Shown in pieces: positions 1-5,703 of a stretch of 8,159 nucleotides of DNA. How positions within the stretch are numbered: position 1 is the first letter of the stretch; every line of letters begins with the position of its first letter. The DNA is from Lysinibacillus sp. (GTDB lineage: Bacteria; Bacillota; Bacilli; Bacillales_A; Planococcaceae). Below the pieces are notes generated by a model, which saw nothing but the letters and a program-made list of their open reading frames with translations, ran no database searches and was not told the DNA's origin. Made by a program: the position numbers and the translations under genes. The stretch lies in contig JAAYHP010000391.1 of NCBI GenBank assembly GCA_012735355.1, positions 1 through 8,159 of the forward strand, written 5' to 3'.

Positions 1-2
1 CA

Positions 3-530
3 TTATTACTAAGCGGTTGTAGTTTCTTTGGATTTACAAAAAATGAAGAAGAACAAATTCCGACCCATGCGGAAGAAGCTTTGTCTGCAAAAGCAACAAT
101 GATTGATACCGAAGGAAATGAAATGGGAATAGTGCAATTTATGGAAACTTCAGAAGGTGTGAAGGTGCAAGTTCAATTAAAAAATGTTCCGGATGGGGAA
201 CATGGATTTCATATTCATGAAGTCGGGAAGTGTGAAAAGCCATCCTTTGAATCGGCAGGTGCCCATTTTAACCCTGATGGAAGAAAACATGGCTTTGAAA
301 ATCCACAAGGCCCTCACGCAGGAGATTTACCGAATGTTGTTGCTAAAGAAGGCATTGTAAATGTGGAATTTGTTGCTGAAGGTTTTACTTTAAAGAAAGG
401 ACAAAAACATTCGTTATTTGATGAAGATGGAAGTTCCATCGTATTGCATGAAGCTCCAGATGATTATAAAACGGATCCAGCAGGGGATTCTGGTGCTCGA
501 ATTGCCTGTGGAGTTATAGAGTCGAAATAA
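3..530 (+). CDS. sodC: Cu/Zn superoxide dismutase lipoprotein, 5' end outside the window
   Basis: This is the C-terminal 175 residues of a secreted Cu/Zn superoxide dismutase, which converts superoxide to O2 and H2O2 outside the membrane. A TTG at 81 could pass for a start, but the frame stays open to the window edge and reads LLLSGC first. That is a lipobox with its cysteine at bases 18-20, so the true start lies upstream and the mature protein is a lipid-anchored lipoprotein. All expected metal ligands are visible: the copper histidines in FHIH (codons at 210 and 216) and VLHE (447), the bridging histidine in GAHFNP (264), and the zinc ligands H288, H315 and D324 (base positions). The disulfide cysteines (GKCE and IACGV) and the active-site arginine (codon at 498) are also present. 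The gene ends in its own terminator and is not part of the next operon. Bacillus subtilis YojM is the related lipoprotein; as I recall, it lacks two copper ligands that are intact here. Confidence 0.93.
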   Translation, partial: LLLSGCSFFGFTKNEEEQIPTHAEEALSAKATMIDTEGNEMGIVQFMETSEGVKVQVQLKNVPDGEHGFHIHEVGKCEKPSFESAGAHFNPDGRKHGFENPQGPHAGDLPNVVAKEGIVNVEFVAEGFTLKKGQKHSLFDEDGSSIVLHEAPDDYKTDPAGDSGARIACGVIESK

Positions 531-535
531 TAAAT

Positions 536-563
536 AGTGTTGCATAAAAGGCAACACTTTTTT
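536..563 (+). terminator. Rho-independent terminator of the sodC-like gene
   Basis: Six bases after the stop codon, arms AGTGTTGC (536-543) and GCAACACT (551-558) form a perfect 8-bp stem with a 7-nt loop. A run of seven T follows (557-563, overlapping the end of the stem). It separates the superoxide dismutase gene from the transporter operon. Confidence 0.9.
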
Positions 564-580
564 AAAATTGCAAAATAAAA

Positions 581-599
581 ATTATTTTCGTGAAATAAT
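581..599. repeat. AT-rich inverted repeat, possible operator
   Basis: ATTATTT (581-587) and AAATAAT (593-599) are perfect 7-base arms around TCGTG. The site lies between the sodC-like terminator and the transporter promoter. The sequence is low complexity, so chance is a serious alternative. I do not assign a regulator; it does not match the Fur or PerR consensus closely. Confidence 0.25.
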
Positions 600-636
600 A
601 AATGCTTTTCTAATATAGCAGTTATAACTTGAATTT

Positions 637-655
637 TTATAGTAAATTACTACAA
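637..655. promoter_or_regulatory. Imperfect palindrome upstream of the TRAP operon, possible operator
   Basis: TAGTA (640-644) and TACTA (648-652) are perfect arms around AAT. The symmetry extends to 637-655 with one mismatched pair. A GTA...TAC core is reminiscent of operators of GntR-family regulators, but the spacing differs from the FadR-type consensus. Read on the minus strand, bases 644-655 give TTGTAGTAATTT, which recurs exactly at 4471-4482 ahead of the second transcription unit. The site is about 80 bases upstream of the predicted -35 box, which is far for a simple repressor. A function is possible but not shown. Confidence 0.28.
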
Positions 656-737
656 TTTATACTTTTCAGAAATTGTAATAAAATCTATCCTAGTAAAATA
701 AAATCTGCTTCGGAGCACTTTGTTGTATAAAATAGGT

Positions 738-767
738 TTGACATGAGCAAAAATTAATAGTTACAAT
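738..767 (+). promoter_or_regulatory. Sigma-A-type promoter of the TRAP operon
   Basis: A perfect -35 box TTGACA (738-743) is followed by an 18-base spacer and the -10 box TACAAT (762-767, five of six consensus bases). Transcription would start near 774-776, giving a leader of about 36 bases. That leader contains a small palindrome GCAATTGC (786-793) just before the ribosome binding site. This is the best promoter match in the 564-811 gap. Confidence 0.75.
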
Positions 768-795
768 TAAGCTGTATTAGTATACGCAATTGCAA

Positions 796-804
796 AGAGG
801 AGGG
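796..804 (+). promoter_or_regulatory. Strong ribosome binding site fixing a TTG start at 812
   Basis: The purine run AGAGGAGGG contains a perfect AGGAGG (798-803) eight bases before TTG 812. This spacing supports the TTG start, which also places the Lys/Arg-rich n-region of the signal peptide directly at the N terminus. Confidence 0.8.
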
Positions 805-811
805 ATTTCAA

Positions 812-1825
812 TTGAGAACAAAAAAGTATTTGTTCCTAGCAGTATTTAGCATTATGCTACTTATGTTGCTTGCAGCATGTGGTGGCGGAGAATCTTCAAC
901 TTCACAGGGGCAATCTTCAACTGACAATGGGGATTCAAATGAAGGTAGCACTCAAACTTCATCTGATATTAAATTCTTAAGTATGGTAACTGGCGGTACA
1001 CAAGGTACGTATTATGCTTTAGGAGGTACATTCGCTGATTTAATCTCAGATGAAACTGGTATTAAAACAACTGCTGAAGTTTCTCAAGCTTCAACAGCAA
1101 ACGTAAATGCATTAAAAGCTGGAGATGCAGAAATTGCATTCATCCAAACTGACATAGCTTACTATGCAAAAAATGGAGAATTAATGTTTGAAGGCGAACC
1201 AATGGAAGACTTAGTTGCTATTGGTGCGTTATATCCAGAAACAGTTCATTTAGTAACAACTTCAAAATCTGGAATTAAATATTTTGATGATTTAAAAGGT
1301 AAAAAAGTTTCTGTAGGTGCTCCTGGTTCGGGTACTTACGCAAACGCTGAACAATTATTAGGAGTTCACGGTTTAACAATGGATGATATTCAAGCACAAA
1401 ACTTAGACTTCGGTGAATCTGTAGATGGATTGCAATCAGGTCAAATTGATGCTGCGTTCATTACTGCTGGTTATCCAACAGCTGCAGTGGAAGCATTAAG
1501 TGCACAAGCTGACGTTGTTGTTGTTCCAGTAGCAGAAGATAAAGCTGCGGCTTTAATTGAAAAATATCCTTACTACACAAACGATACAATTCCAGCAGGC
1601 ACATATGGTTTAGCTGATGATGTTCCTACTGTATCTGTTCTTGCAATGATCGTTGTGAAGAAAGATTTACCAGATGATGTAGCGTACGGAATTGCTAAAG
1701 CAATCTATGACAATACTGATAAAATCGGCCATGCTAAAGGTGCATTCATTAAGAAAGAAACAGCTTTAGAAGGCGTTGGTATTGATGTTCATCCTGGTGC
1801 ACAAAAGTTCTTTGATGGCCAATAA
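812..1825 (+). CDS. TAXI-family TRAP transporter solute-binding lipoprotein
   Basis: This 337-residue protein is the extracytoplasmic substrate-binding subunit of a TRAP secondary transporter. It would be lipid-anchored on the outer face of the membrane and deliver ligand to the permease encoded downstream. Residues 1-22 are a lipoprotein signal peptide (basic n-region, hydrophobic core, lipobox LAAC with Cys23). A Gly/Ser/Asn/Gln-rich tether covers roughly residues 24-52. The mature domain opens with FLSMVTGGTQGTYYALGG, the characteristic TAXI-family N-terminal ligand-site motif, and contains a GAPGSGT loop near residues 171-177. Length is normal for the family. It starts at TTG with a strong Shine-Dalgarno site. 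The next two genes encode the rest of the system, which firmly supports the assignment. Known TAXI ligands include glutamate/glutamine and other carboxylates; the ligand here cannot be read from sequence. The downstream hairpin probably keeps this gene expressed above the permease. Confidence 0.93.
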   Translation: MRTKKYLFLAVFSIMLLMLLAACGGGESSTSQGQSSTDNGDSNEGSTQTSSDIKFLSMVTGGTQGTYYALGGTFADLISDETGIKTTAEVSQASTANVNALKAGDAEIAFIQTDIAYYAKNGELMFEGEPMEDLVAIGALYPETVHLVTTSKSGIKYFDDLKGKKVSVGAPGSGTYANAEQLLGVHGLTMDDIQAQNLDFGESVDGLQSGQIDAAFITAGYPTAAVEALSAQADVVVVPVAEDKAAALIEKYPYYTNDTIPAGTYGLADDVPTVSVLAMIVVKKDLPDDVAYGIAKAIYDNTDKIGHAKGAFIKKETALEGVGIDVHPGAQKFFDGQ

Positions 1826-1843
1826 TTCATCAAATTGAAACGG

Positions 1844-1875
1844 AGGGCTTGAAGACTTGTGCTTCTTCAGGCCCT
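1844..1875 (+). terminator. Intercistronic hairpin after the binding-protein gene (attenuator or mRNA 3'-end stabiliser)
   Basis: Arms AGGGCTTGAAGA (1844-1855) and TCTTCAGGCCCT (1864-1875) form a 12-bp stem with one G-U pair and an 8-base loop. Only TTTGTATTTG follows, so the U-tract is weak and read-through is expected. Its position between an abundant binding protein and its membrane partners fits the common arrangement in which a hairpin protects the upstream mRNA or partly terminates transcription. Confidence 0.8.
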
Positions 1876-1894
1876 TTGTATTTGAGGCGATAAC

Positions 1895-2410
1895 ATGAAA
1901 AAAATGTCAATAGGTATAGCTTTAACCTTCGCCATTGTTTGTATTACTATTTTCCTCCCTCTTTTTCAAGTGATTTCATTTACAGAGACGAAAACGAATA
2001 ATCCGCAAATTTACTACATAGATGTTGGTAAAGACAAAAGATTTCAAATCCGTTTTACCCACTCCATCCATCTTACGGATGTGCTAGAAACATATGAAGT
2101 GTTGGACAATAAATTCAAAATAATCTCCATGGAGTATGAAGAGGTGGCAGTAGGCATGCCGGCTTATGCAGAAGAAGGACAAAGGTTAACATATAATGAT
2201 GGTAAATATATCCTTTACTATGAGGATTCTTATCTAGAAAACTTTATCCTTTATGTTGGAGATATCAACATGGATTTATTTTTTTATTACAGTGAAAAAC
2301 AATATGATTTGAAAAAATCACTTCAAAGGGGAAGTTCTTATAAAATTGAAGTACAAAACTTCTCTCTCTATGACAAGATGAAAGGAGTGCGAATAGCGCA
2401 TGAAGAGTGA
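1895..2410 (+). CDS. DUF1850 family protein, TAXI-TRAP accessory subunit
   Basis: This is a 171-residue protein of unknown biochemical role. DUF1850 proteins are typically encoded between TAXI binding proteins and fused TRAP permeases, as here. Residues 7-28 form a hydrophobic segment that could be a signal anchor, so most of the protein probably lies outside the membrane. The signature region RFTHSIHLTDVLETYEV (about residues 53-69) is the conserved Thr-His-Ser plus acidic stretch of the family. A second conserved spot is VGMPAY (about 86-91). The rest alternates beta-type hydrophobic and polar residues, suggesting a small beta-rich domain. GAGGCG precedes the ATG by six bases. The last 11 bases overlap the permease gene in another frame, which indicates translational coupling. 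The family assignment is confident; the function is not known to me. Confidence 0.83.
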   Translation: MKKMSIGIALTFAIVCITIFLPLFQVISFTETKTNNPQIYYIDVGKDKRFQIRFTHSIHLTDVLETYEVLDNKFKIISMEYEEVAVGMPAYAEEGQRLTYNDGKYILYYEDSYLENFILYVGDINMDLFFYYSEKQYDLKKSLQRGSSYKIEVQNFSLYDKMKGVRIAHEE

Positions 2411-4406
2411 TGAAAAACAACATGATGTTCTAACTGAAGAACAGCAGCAGGAGTTACTGGAGAAATATGATACTGAATCGAATGTTCGGCGATTAGGCGG
2501 AATTATGAAGTGGGTTATATTCGGTCTTCTTCTAGCCTTTTCGTTATTCCAATTATATACAGCTATTTTTGGGCAATTTACTGCATATATTCAGCGAAGT
2601 ATTCATTTAGGATTCGGTTTAACGATTATTTTTCTTTTATTCCCTGCACGTAAAAGAAAAGGCACTAAAACAAAAGTTCCCTTTTACGATTATATATTAT
2701 CAATAATTGCAGCATTTACAGGTATTTATTGGGTAATAAATTATGAAAGACTTGTTAAAAGTTTAGGTAAGATTAATGAAACTGACTTTATCGTTGGTGC
2801 GATTGTAATTCTATTAGTATTAGAGGCAGCTAGAAGGGCAGTTGGCTTGCCAATTACAATCATAGCAGGATTGTTTTTGATATATGCATTTTTCGGTCCA
2901 TACATGCCAGACTTTTTAGCGCATCGAGGACAATCATTAGAGCAAATTGTAAACTTAATGTATTTCTCAACGGATGGTATTTTGGGTACTCCGATTAGCG
3001 TATCAGCTACGTATATTTTTGCATTCTTATTATTTGGTGCATTTTTAGTGAAAACAGGTGTAGGATCATACTTTAATGATCTTGCCATCACTGTAGCAGG
3101 AAAGTTAACTGGGGGACCTGCGAAAGTTGCAATTTTCTCTTCTGCACTGCAAGGAACAATTTCAGGAAGTTCTGTTGCGAACGTTGTAACATCCGGTTCT
3201 TATACAATACCGATGATGAAAAAGTTAGGGTATAAGAAAGAATTTGCTGGAGCGGTAGAAGCTTCTGCCTCAACAGGTGGTCAATTAATGCCACCAATTA
3301 TGGGGGCTGCGGCATTCTTGATGGTGGAATTTATCGGACGCGGTGTGACGTATTGGGATATTGCAAAAGCGGCTATTATCCCAGCTATTTTGTATTTTGC
3401 AGGTATTTGGATTATGACTCACTTTGAAGCGAAAAAGTTAGGGCTTCGTGGTTTATCCGAAGAAGAGATGCCAAATCGTAAAGAAGTTTTCAAGAAAATT
3501 TATTTACTAATCCCAATTTTATTAATTATCGTACTTATGATGTCAGGAGTTCCTGTCATTCATGCAGCACTATACGGTATATTATCGTGTATGATTGTTG
3601 GTTTTATTAATAGAGATGTAAAGTTTGGTATTAAAGAAATTATTGAAGCCCTTGTAGATGGTGCGAGAACGGCATTAGCGGTAGTAGCAGCAACGGCTTG
3701 TGCTGGTATTATTGTAGGGGTTGTTGTAAAAACAGGTCTTGGTTTAAGTTTAGCTAATAGCTTAGTTGAACTTGCTGGTGGAAATATTTTACTTACATTA
3801 TTCTTCGTTATGATTGCTTCTTTAATTTTAGGAATGGGTGCACCGACAACTGCGAACTATGTTATTACTTCCACAATTGCAGCACCAGCAATCATTACAT
3901 TACTTGCACCAGATGTTCCTCAAGCTGCAATACCAGTAATTGTTTTACTTTCTGCTCACTTCTTTGTATTCTACTTTGGAATTATCGCAGATATCACACC
4001 TCCTGTAGCGCTGGCAGCCTTTGCAGCATCAGGTATTTCTGGGGGAGATCCAATTAAAACGGGGGTAAACTCTGCGAAGCTAGCCATTGCGGCCTTTATT
4101 ATCCCTTATATGATTGTTTTCTCACCAGAGTTGTTAATGATTGATGTAACATTATTACAAGTCCTTTGGGTTGTATTTACAGCATTGATGGGAATGATTG
4201 CAATTGGAGCCGGAATCATTGGTTACTGGTATCGTAAAATTATCTGGCTTGAAAGACTTATCGTTATAGCAGCGGGGCTATTAATGATTTATCCAGAATC
4301 CTTTACTGATATTGCCGGTTTAATCGTATTCGGTATTATGTTTGTAATTCAACTGTTCACAAAAAATAAAGGGAATACACCAAAACTTGATGCATCGACA
4401 AATTAA
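2400..4406 (+). CDS. TRAP transporter fused permease (DctQ-DctM type, 4TM/12TM)
   Basis: This 668-residue integral membrane protein is the transport channel of the TAXI-TRAP system and uses an ion gradient to import the ligand presented by the binding protein. A charged cytoplasmic tail (1-34, Gln/Glu-rich) precedes about four DctQ-like helices (to about residue 150), then the large DctM domain. Family hallmarks are GTISGSSVANV (252-262) followed by STGGQLMPPIMG (291-302), and the pseudo-repeat GMGAPTTANYV (478-488) followed by DITPPVALAAFAAS (531-544). These paired motifs are the two halves of the elevator-type substrate and ion site. Extra hydrophobic segments continue to about residue 655, as is usual for fused TAXI permeases. 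ATG 2400 overlaps the DUF1850 gene by 11 bases. AAAGGAG at 2381-2387 is a longish 12 bases away, so coupled translation is likely. An in-frame stop at 2394 excludes an earlier start. Confidence 0.95.
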   Translation: MKSDEKQHDVLTEEQQQELLEKYDTESNVRRLGGIMKWVIFGLLLAFSLFQLYTAIFGQFTAYIQRSIHLGFGLTIIFLLFPARKRKGTKTKVPFYDYILSIIAAFTGIYWVINYERLVKSLGKINETDFIVGAIVILLVLEAARRAVGLPITIIAGLFLIYAFFGPYMPDFLAHRGQSLEQIVNLMYFSTDGILGTPISVSATYIFAFLLFGAFLVKTGVGSYFNDLAITVAGKLTGGPAKVAIFSSALQGTISGSSVANVVTSGSYTIPMMKKLGYKKEFAGAVEASASTGGQLMPPIMGAAAFLMVEFIGRGVTYWDIAKAAIIPAILYFAGIWIMTHFEAKKLGLRGLSEEEMPNRKEVFKKIYLLIPILLIIVLMMSGVPVIHAALYGILSCMIVGFINRDVKFGIKEIIEALVDGARTALAVVAATACAGIIVGVVVKTGLGLSLANSLVELAGGNILLTLFFVMIASLILGMGAPTTANYVITSTIAAPAIITLLAPDVPQAAIPVIVLLSAHFFVFYFGIIADITPPVALAAFAASGISGGDPIKTGVNSAKLAIAAFIIPYMIVFSPELLMIDVTLLQVLWVVFTALMGMIAIGAGIIGYWYRKIIWLERLIVIAAGLLMIYPESFTDIAGLIVFGIMFVIQLFTKNKGNTPKLDASTN

Positions 4407-4412
4407 TGTATT

Positions 4413-4446
4413 AAATCCGTCTCAATTTTGAGGCGGATTTTATTTT
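4413..4446 (+). terminator. Rho-independent terminator of the TRAP operon
   Basis: Arms AAATCCGTCTCA (4413-4424) and TGAGGCGGATTT (4429-4440) form a 12-bp stem with one U-G pair and a 4-base loop, followed by TATTTT. It starts six bases after the permease stop codon and closes the transporter operon, so the hydrolase-racemase genes need their own promoter. Confidence 0.92.
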
Positions 4447-4470
4447 CAAATCGACAAGCACCTTCGACGT

Positions 4471-4482
4471 TTGTAGTAATTT
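4471..4482. promoter_or_regulatory. 12-base motif shared with the TRAP operon upstream region
   Basis: TTGTAGTAATTT here is identical to the minus-strand reading of 644-655. It lies 21 bases upstream of the predicted -35 box of the second unit, a plausible position for a regulator. Two intergenic copies in one window would be somewhat unlikely by chance, but AT-rich DNA weakens the argument. Unlike the first copy, this one is not embedded in a palindrome. Confidence 0.25.
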
Positions 4483-4503
4483 CCATCGTCTAGGCATAAG
4501 GAA

Positions 4504-4532
4504 TTAATATATAATTTTACATTATGTATAAT
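4504..4532 (+). promoter_or_regulatory. Sigma-A-type promoter of the hydrolase-racemase-acyltransferase unit
   Basis: A perfect -10 box TATAAT (4527-4532) is preceded by a 17-base spacer and TTAATA (4504-4509), which matches four of six -35 bases. Transcription would begin near 4539, leaving a leader of about 27 bases before ATG 4566. An overlapping TATAAT at 4510-4515 has no convincing -35 box. Confidence 0.6.
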
Positions 4533-4552
4533 AGTATAAGCATAAAAATATT

Positions 4553-4559
4553 AGGGGTG
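4553..4559 (+). promoter_or_regulatory. Ribosome binding site that sets the M20 start at 4566
   Basis: AGGGGTG has its GGGG (4554-4557) eight bases before ATG 4566. The longer reading frame from ATG 4524 has no Shine-Dalgarno site, and its ATG overlaps the -10 region, so it should not be transcribed. Confidence 0.75.
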
Positions 4560-4565
4560 CGAAAA

Positions 4566-5681
4566 ATGGGGCAAGTAAAAACATTCGAGGAAGTCATCTT
4601 AAGCTGGTACGATCTTTTTCACAAAATTCCAGAGGTGAGTTGGAAAGAATATGAGACAACTAACGCTATTGCAGCTATACTAGATGAATTAAAGGTTTCA
4701 TACCGGCGTTTTGACGATATGACAGGACTTGTAGCAGAAATCGGTCAAGGAAAAGAAGTGATAGCGGTGAGAGCAGATATTGATGCCCTATGGCAGGAAG
4801 TGGATGGAGTTATGCAAGCAAACCACTCTTGCGGTCACGATGCGAATATTTCCATGGTTTTAGGGGCATTGTTACGATTAAAGGATATTCCGTTAAAGAA
4901 ACGCATTCGATTTATCTTCCAACCGGCGGAAGAGGTTGGGGGAGGAGCCCTTGAAATGGTGAAACGAGGAATTGTAGATGACGTATCCTATCTCTTCGGA
5001 ATTCACTTAAGACCCGAGGAGGAACTGCCCTTTGGTAAGATCGCTCCTGCTATCCATCACGGTGCAGCGCTCTTCTTGCAAGGAGGAATTCGCGGTGTTG
5101 ATGCACACGGAGCAAGACCTCATCAAGGGAAAAATGCCATCGATATTATCGTAGCAATTCAACAAATGTTAAAAAATATTTACTTAAATCCTTTTGATGT
5201 ATATAGTGTAAAATTAACGAAAGTCGTTGCTGATGGTGGAAGTGTCAATATTATTCCTGGAAACGCTACCTTTTCCATCGATATTCGGGCGCAAAAAAAT
5301 CATGTGTTAAATTCGATTCAGTTTCTCGTAGAAGATGGGCTTCGCAGTATTAGCAACATGTTTGATACGGAAATTTACTGGGACTGGTACGATAAAACAC
5401 CAGGAGCAGAAGTGTCAGAAGAGGCGATGAAAATTGTTGAAAAAGCTATATCGGATACAGTAGGCGAAGGATTTTTAGAAAAGCCTGTCCACACGCCAGG
5501 TAGTGATGATTTTCATTTTTATACTGTATCGAAACCGAATTTAAAAGCTACGATGATTGGCATTGGTGCAGACTTGAAACCGGGCTTACATCATCCCCAT
5601 ATGACTTTTAATAAAGATGCATTGGCAATTGGAGCGAAAGTTTTAGCAAAAACATTATTTAATGCGACAGAGTATAAATAA
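4566..5681 (+). CDS. M20 family aminoacylase-type metallohydrolase, probable N-acyl- (N-succinyl-) L-amino acid hydrolase
   Basis: This 371-residue cytoplasmic amidohydrolase of the M20 (M20D-like) family would cleave an N-acyl-L-amino acid to the free L-amino acid plus the acyl acid. No signal peptide is seen. Expected metal-site motifs, in order: RADIDAL (69-75), HSCGHDAN (87-94, ligands C89 and H91), AEE (E122/E123), GIHLRP (H147), the lid-domain motif HGARPHQGKNAID (181-193), TPGSDDF (310-316) and LHHP (H342). Two features are unusual: the loop between RADIDAL and HSCGHD is short, and the common Pro after DAL is Trp76. The start is ATG 4566, giving an N terminus that matches the family; the 14 extra residues from ATG 4524 are unlikely. 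It is followed by a racemase and a GNAT protein, the arrangement of the D-to-L amino acid conversion pathway, in which an M20 enzyme hydrolyses the N-succinyl-L product. The acyl group and amino acid are inferred from context only. Confidence 0.87.
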   Translation: MGQVKTFEEVILSWYDLFHKIPEVSWKEYETTNAIAAILDELKVSYRRFDDMTGLVAEIGQGKEVIAVRADIDALWQEVDGVMQANHSCGHDANISMVLGALLRLKDIPLKKRIRFIFQPAEEVGGGALEMVKRGIVDDVSYLFGIHLRPEEELPFGKIAPAIHHGAALFLQGGIRGVDAHGARPHQGKNAIDIIVAIQQMLKNIYLNPFDVYSVKLTKVVADGGSVNIIPGNATFSIDIRAQKNHVLNSIQFLVEDGLRSISNMFDTEIYWDWYDKTPGAEVSEEAMKIVEKAISDTVGEGFLEKPVHTPGSDDFHFYTVSKPNLKATMIGIGADLKPGLHHPHMTFNKDALAIGAKVLAKTLFNATEYK

Positions 5682-5703
5682 TCAACGAAGGAAGTAAGAA
5701 AAC

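Noticed and set aside
706..717. TGCT-TCGG-AGCA mini-hairpin upstream of the TRAP promoter
   Set aside because: A stem of only four pairs, with no U-tract, upstream of the predicted transcription start; probably chance.
786..793. Palindrome GCAATTGC in the leader of the binding-protein gene
   Set aside because: An 8-base palindrome of this composition is expected by chance, and nothing ties it to a known regulator or riboswitch.
2741..3297. Open frames on the minus strand inside the TRAP permease gene
   Set aside because: They are shadows of a confidently identified membrane protein gene, have no ribosome binding site context and resemble no protein family.
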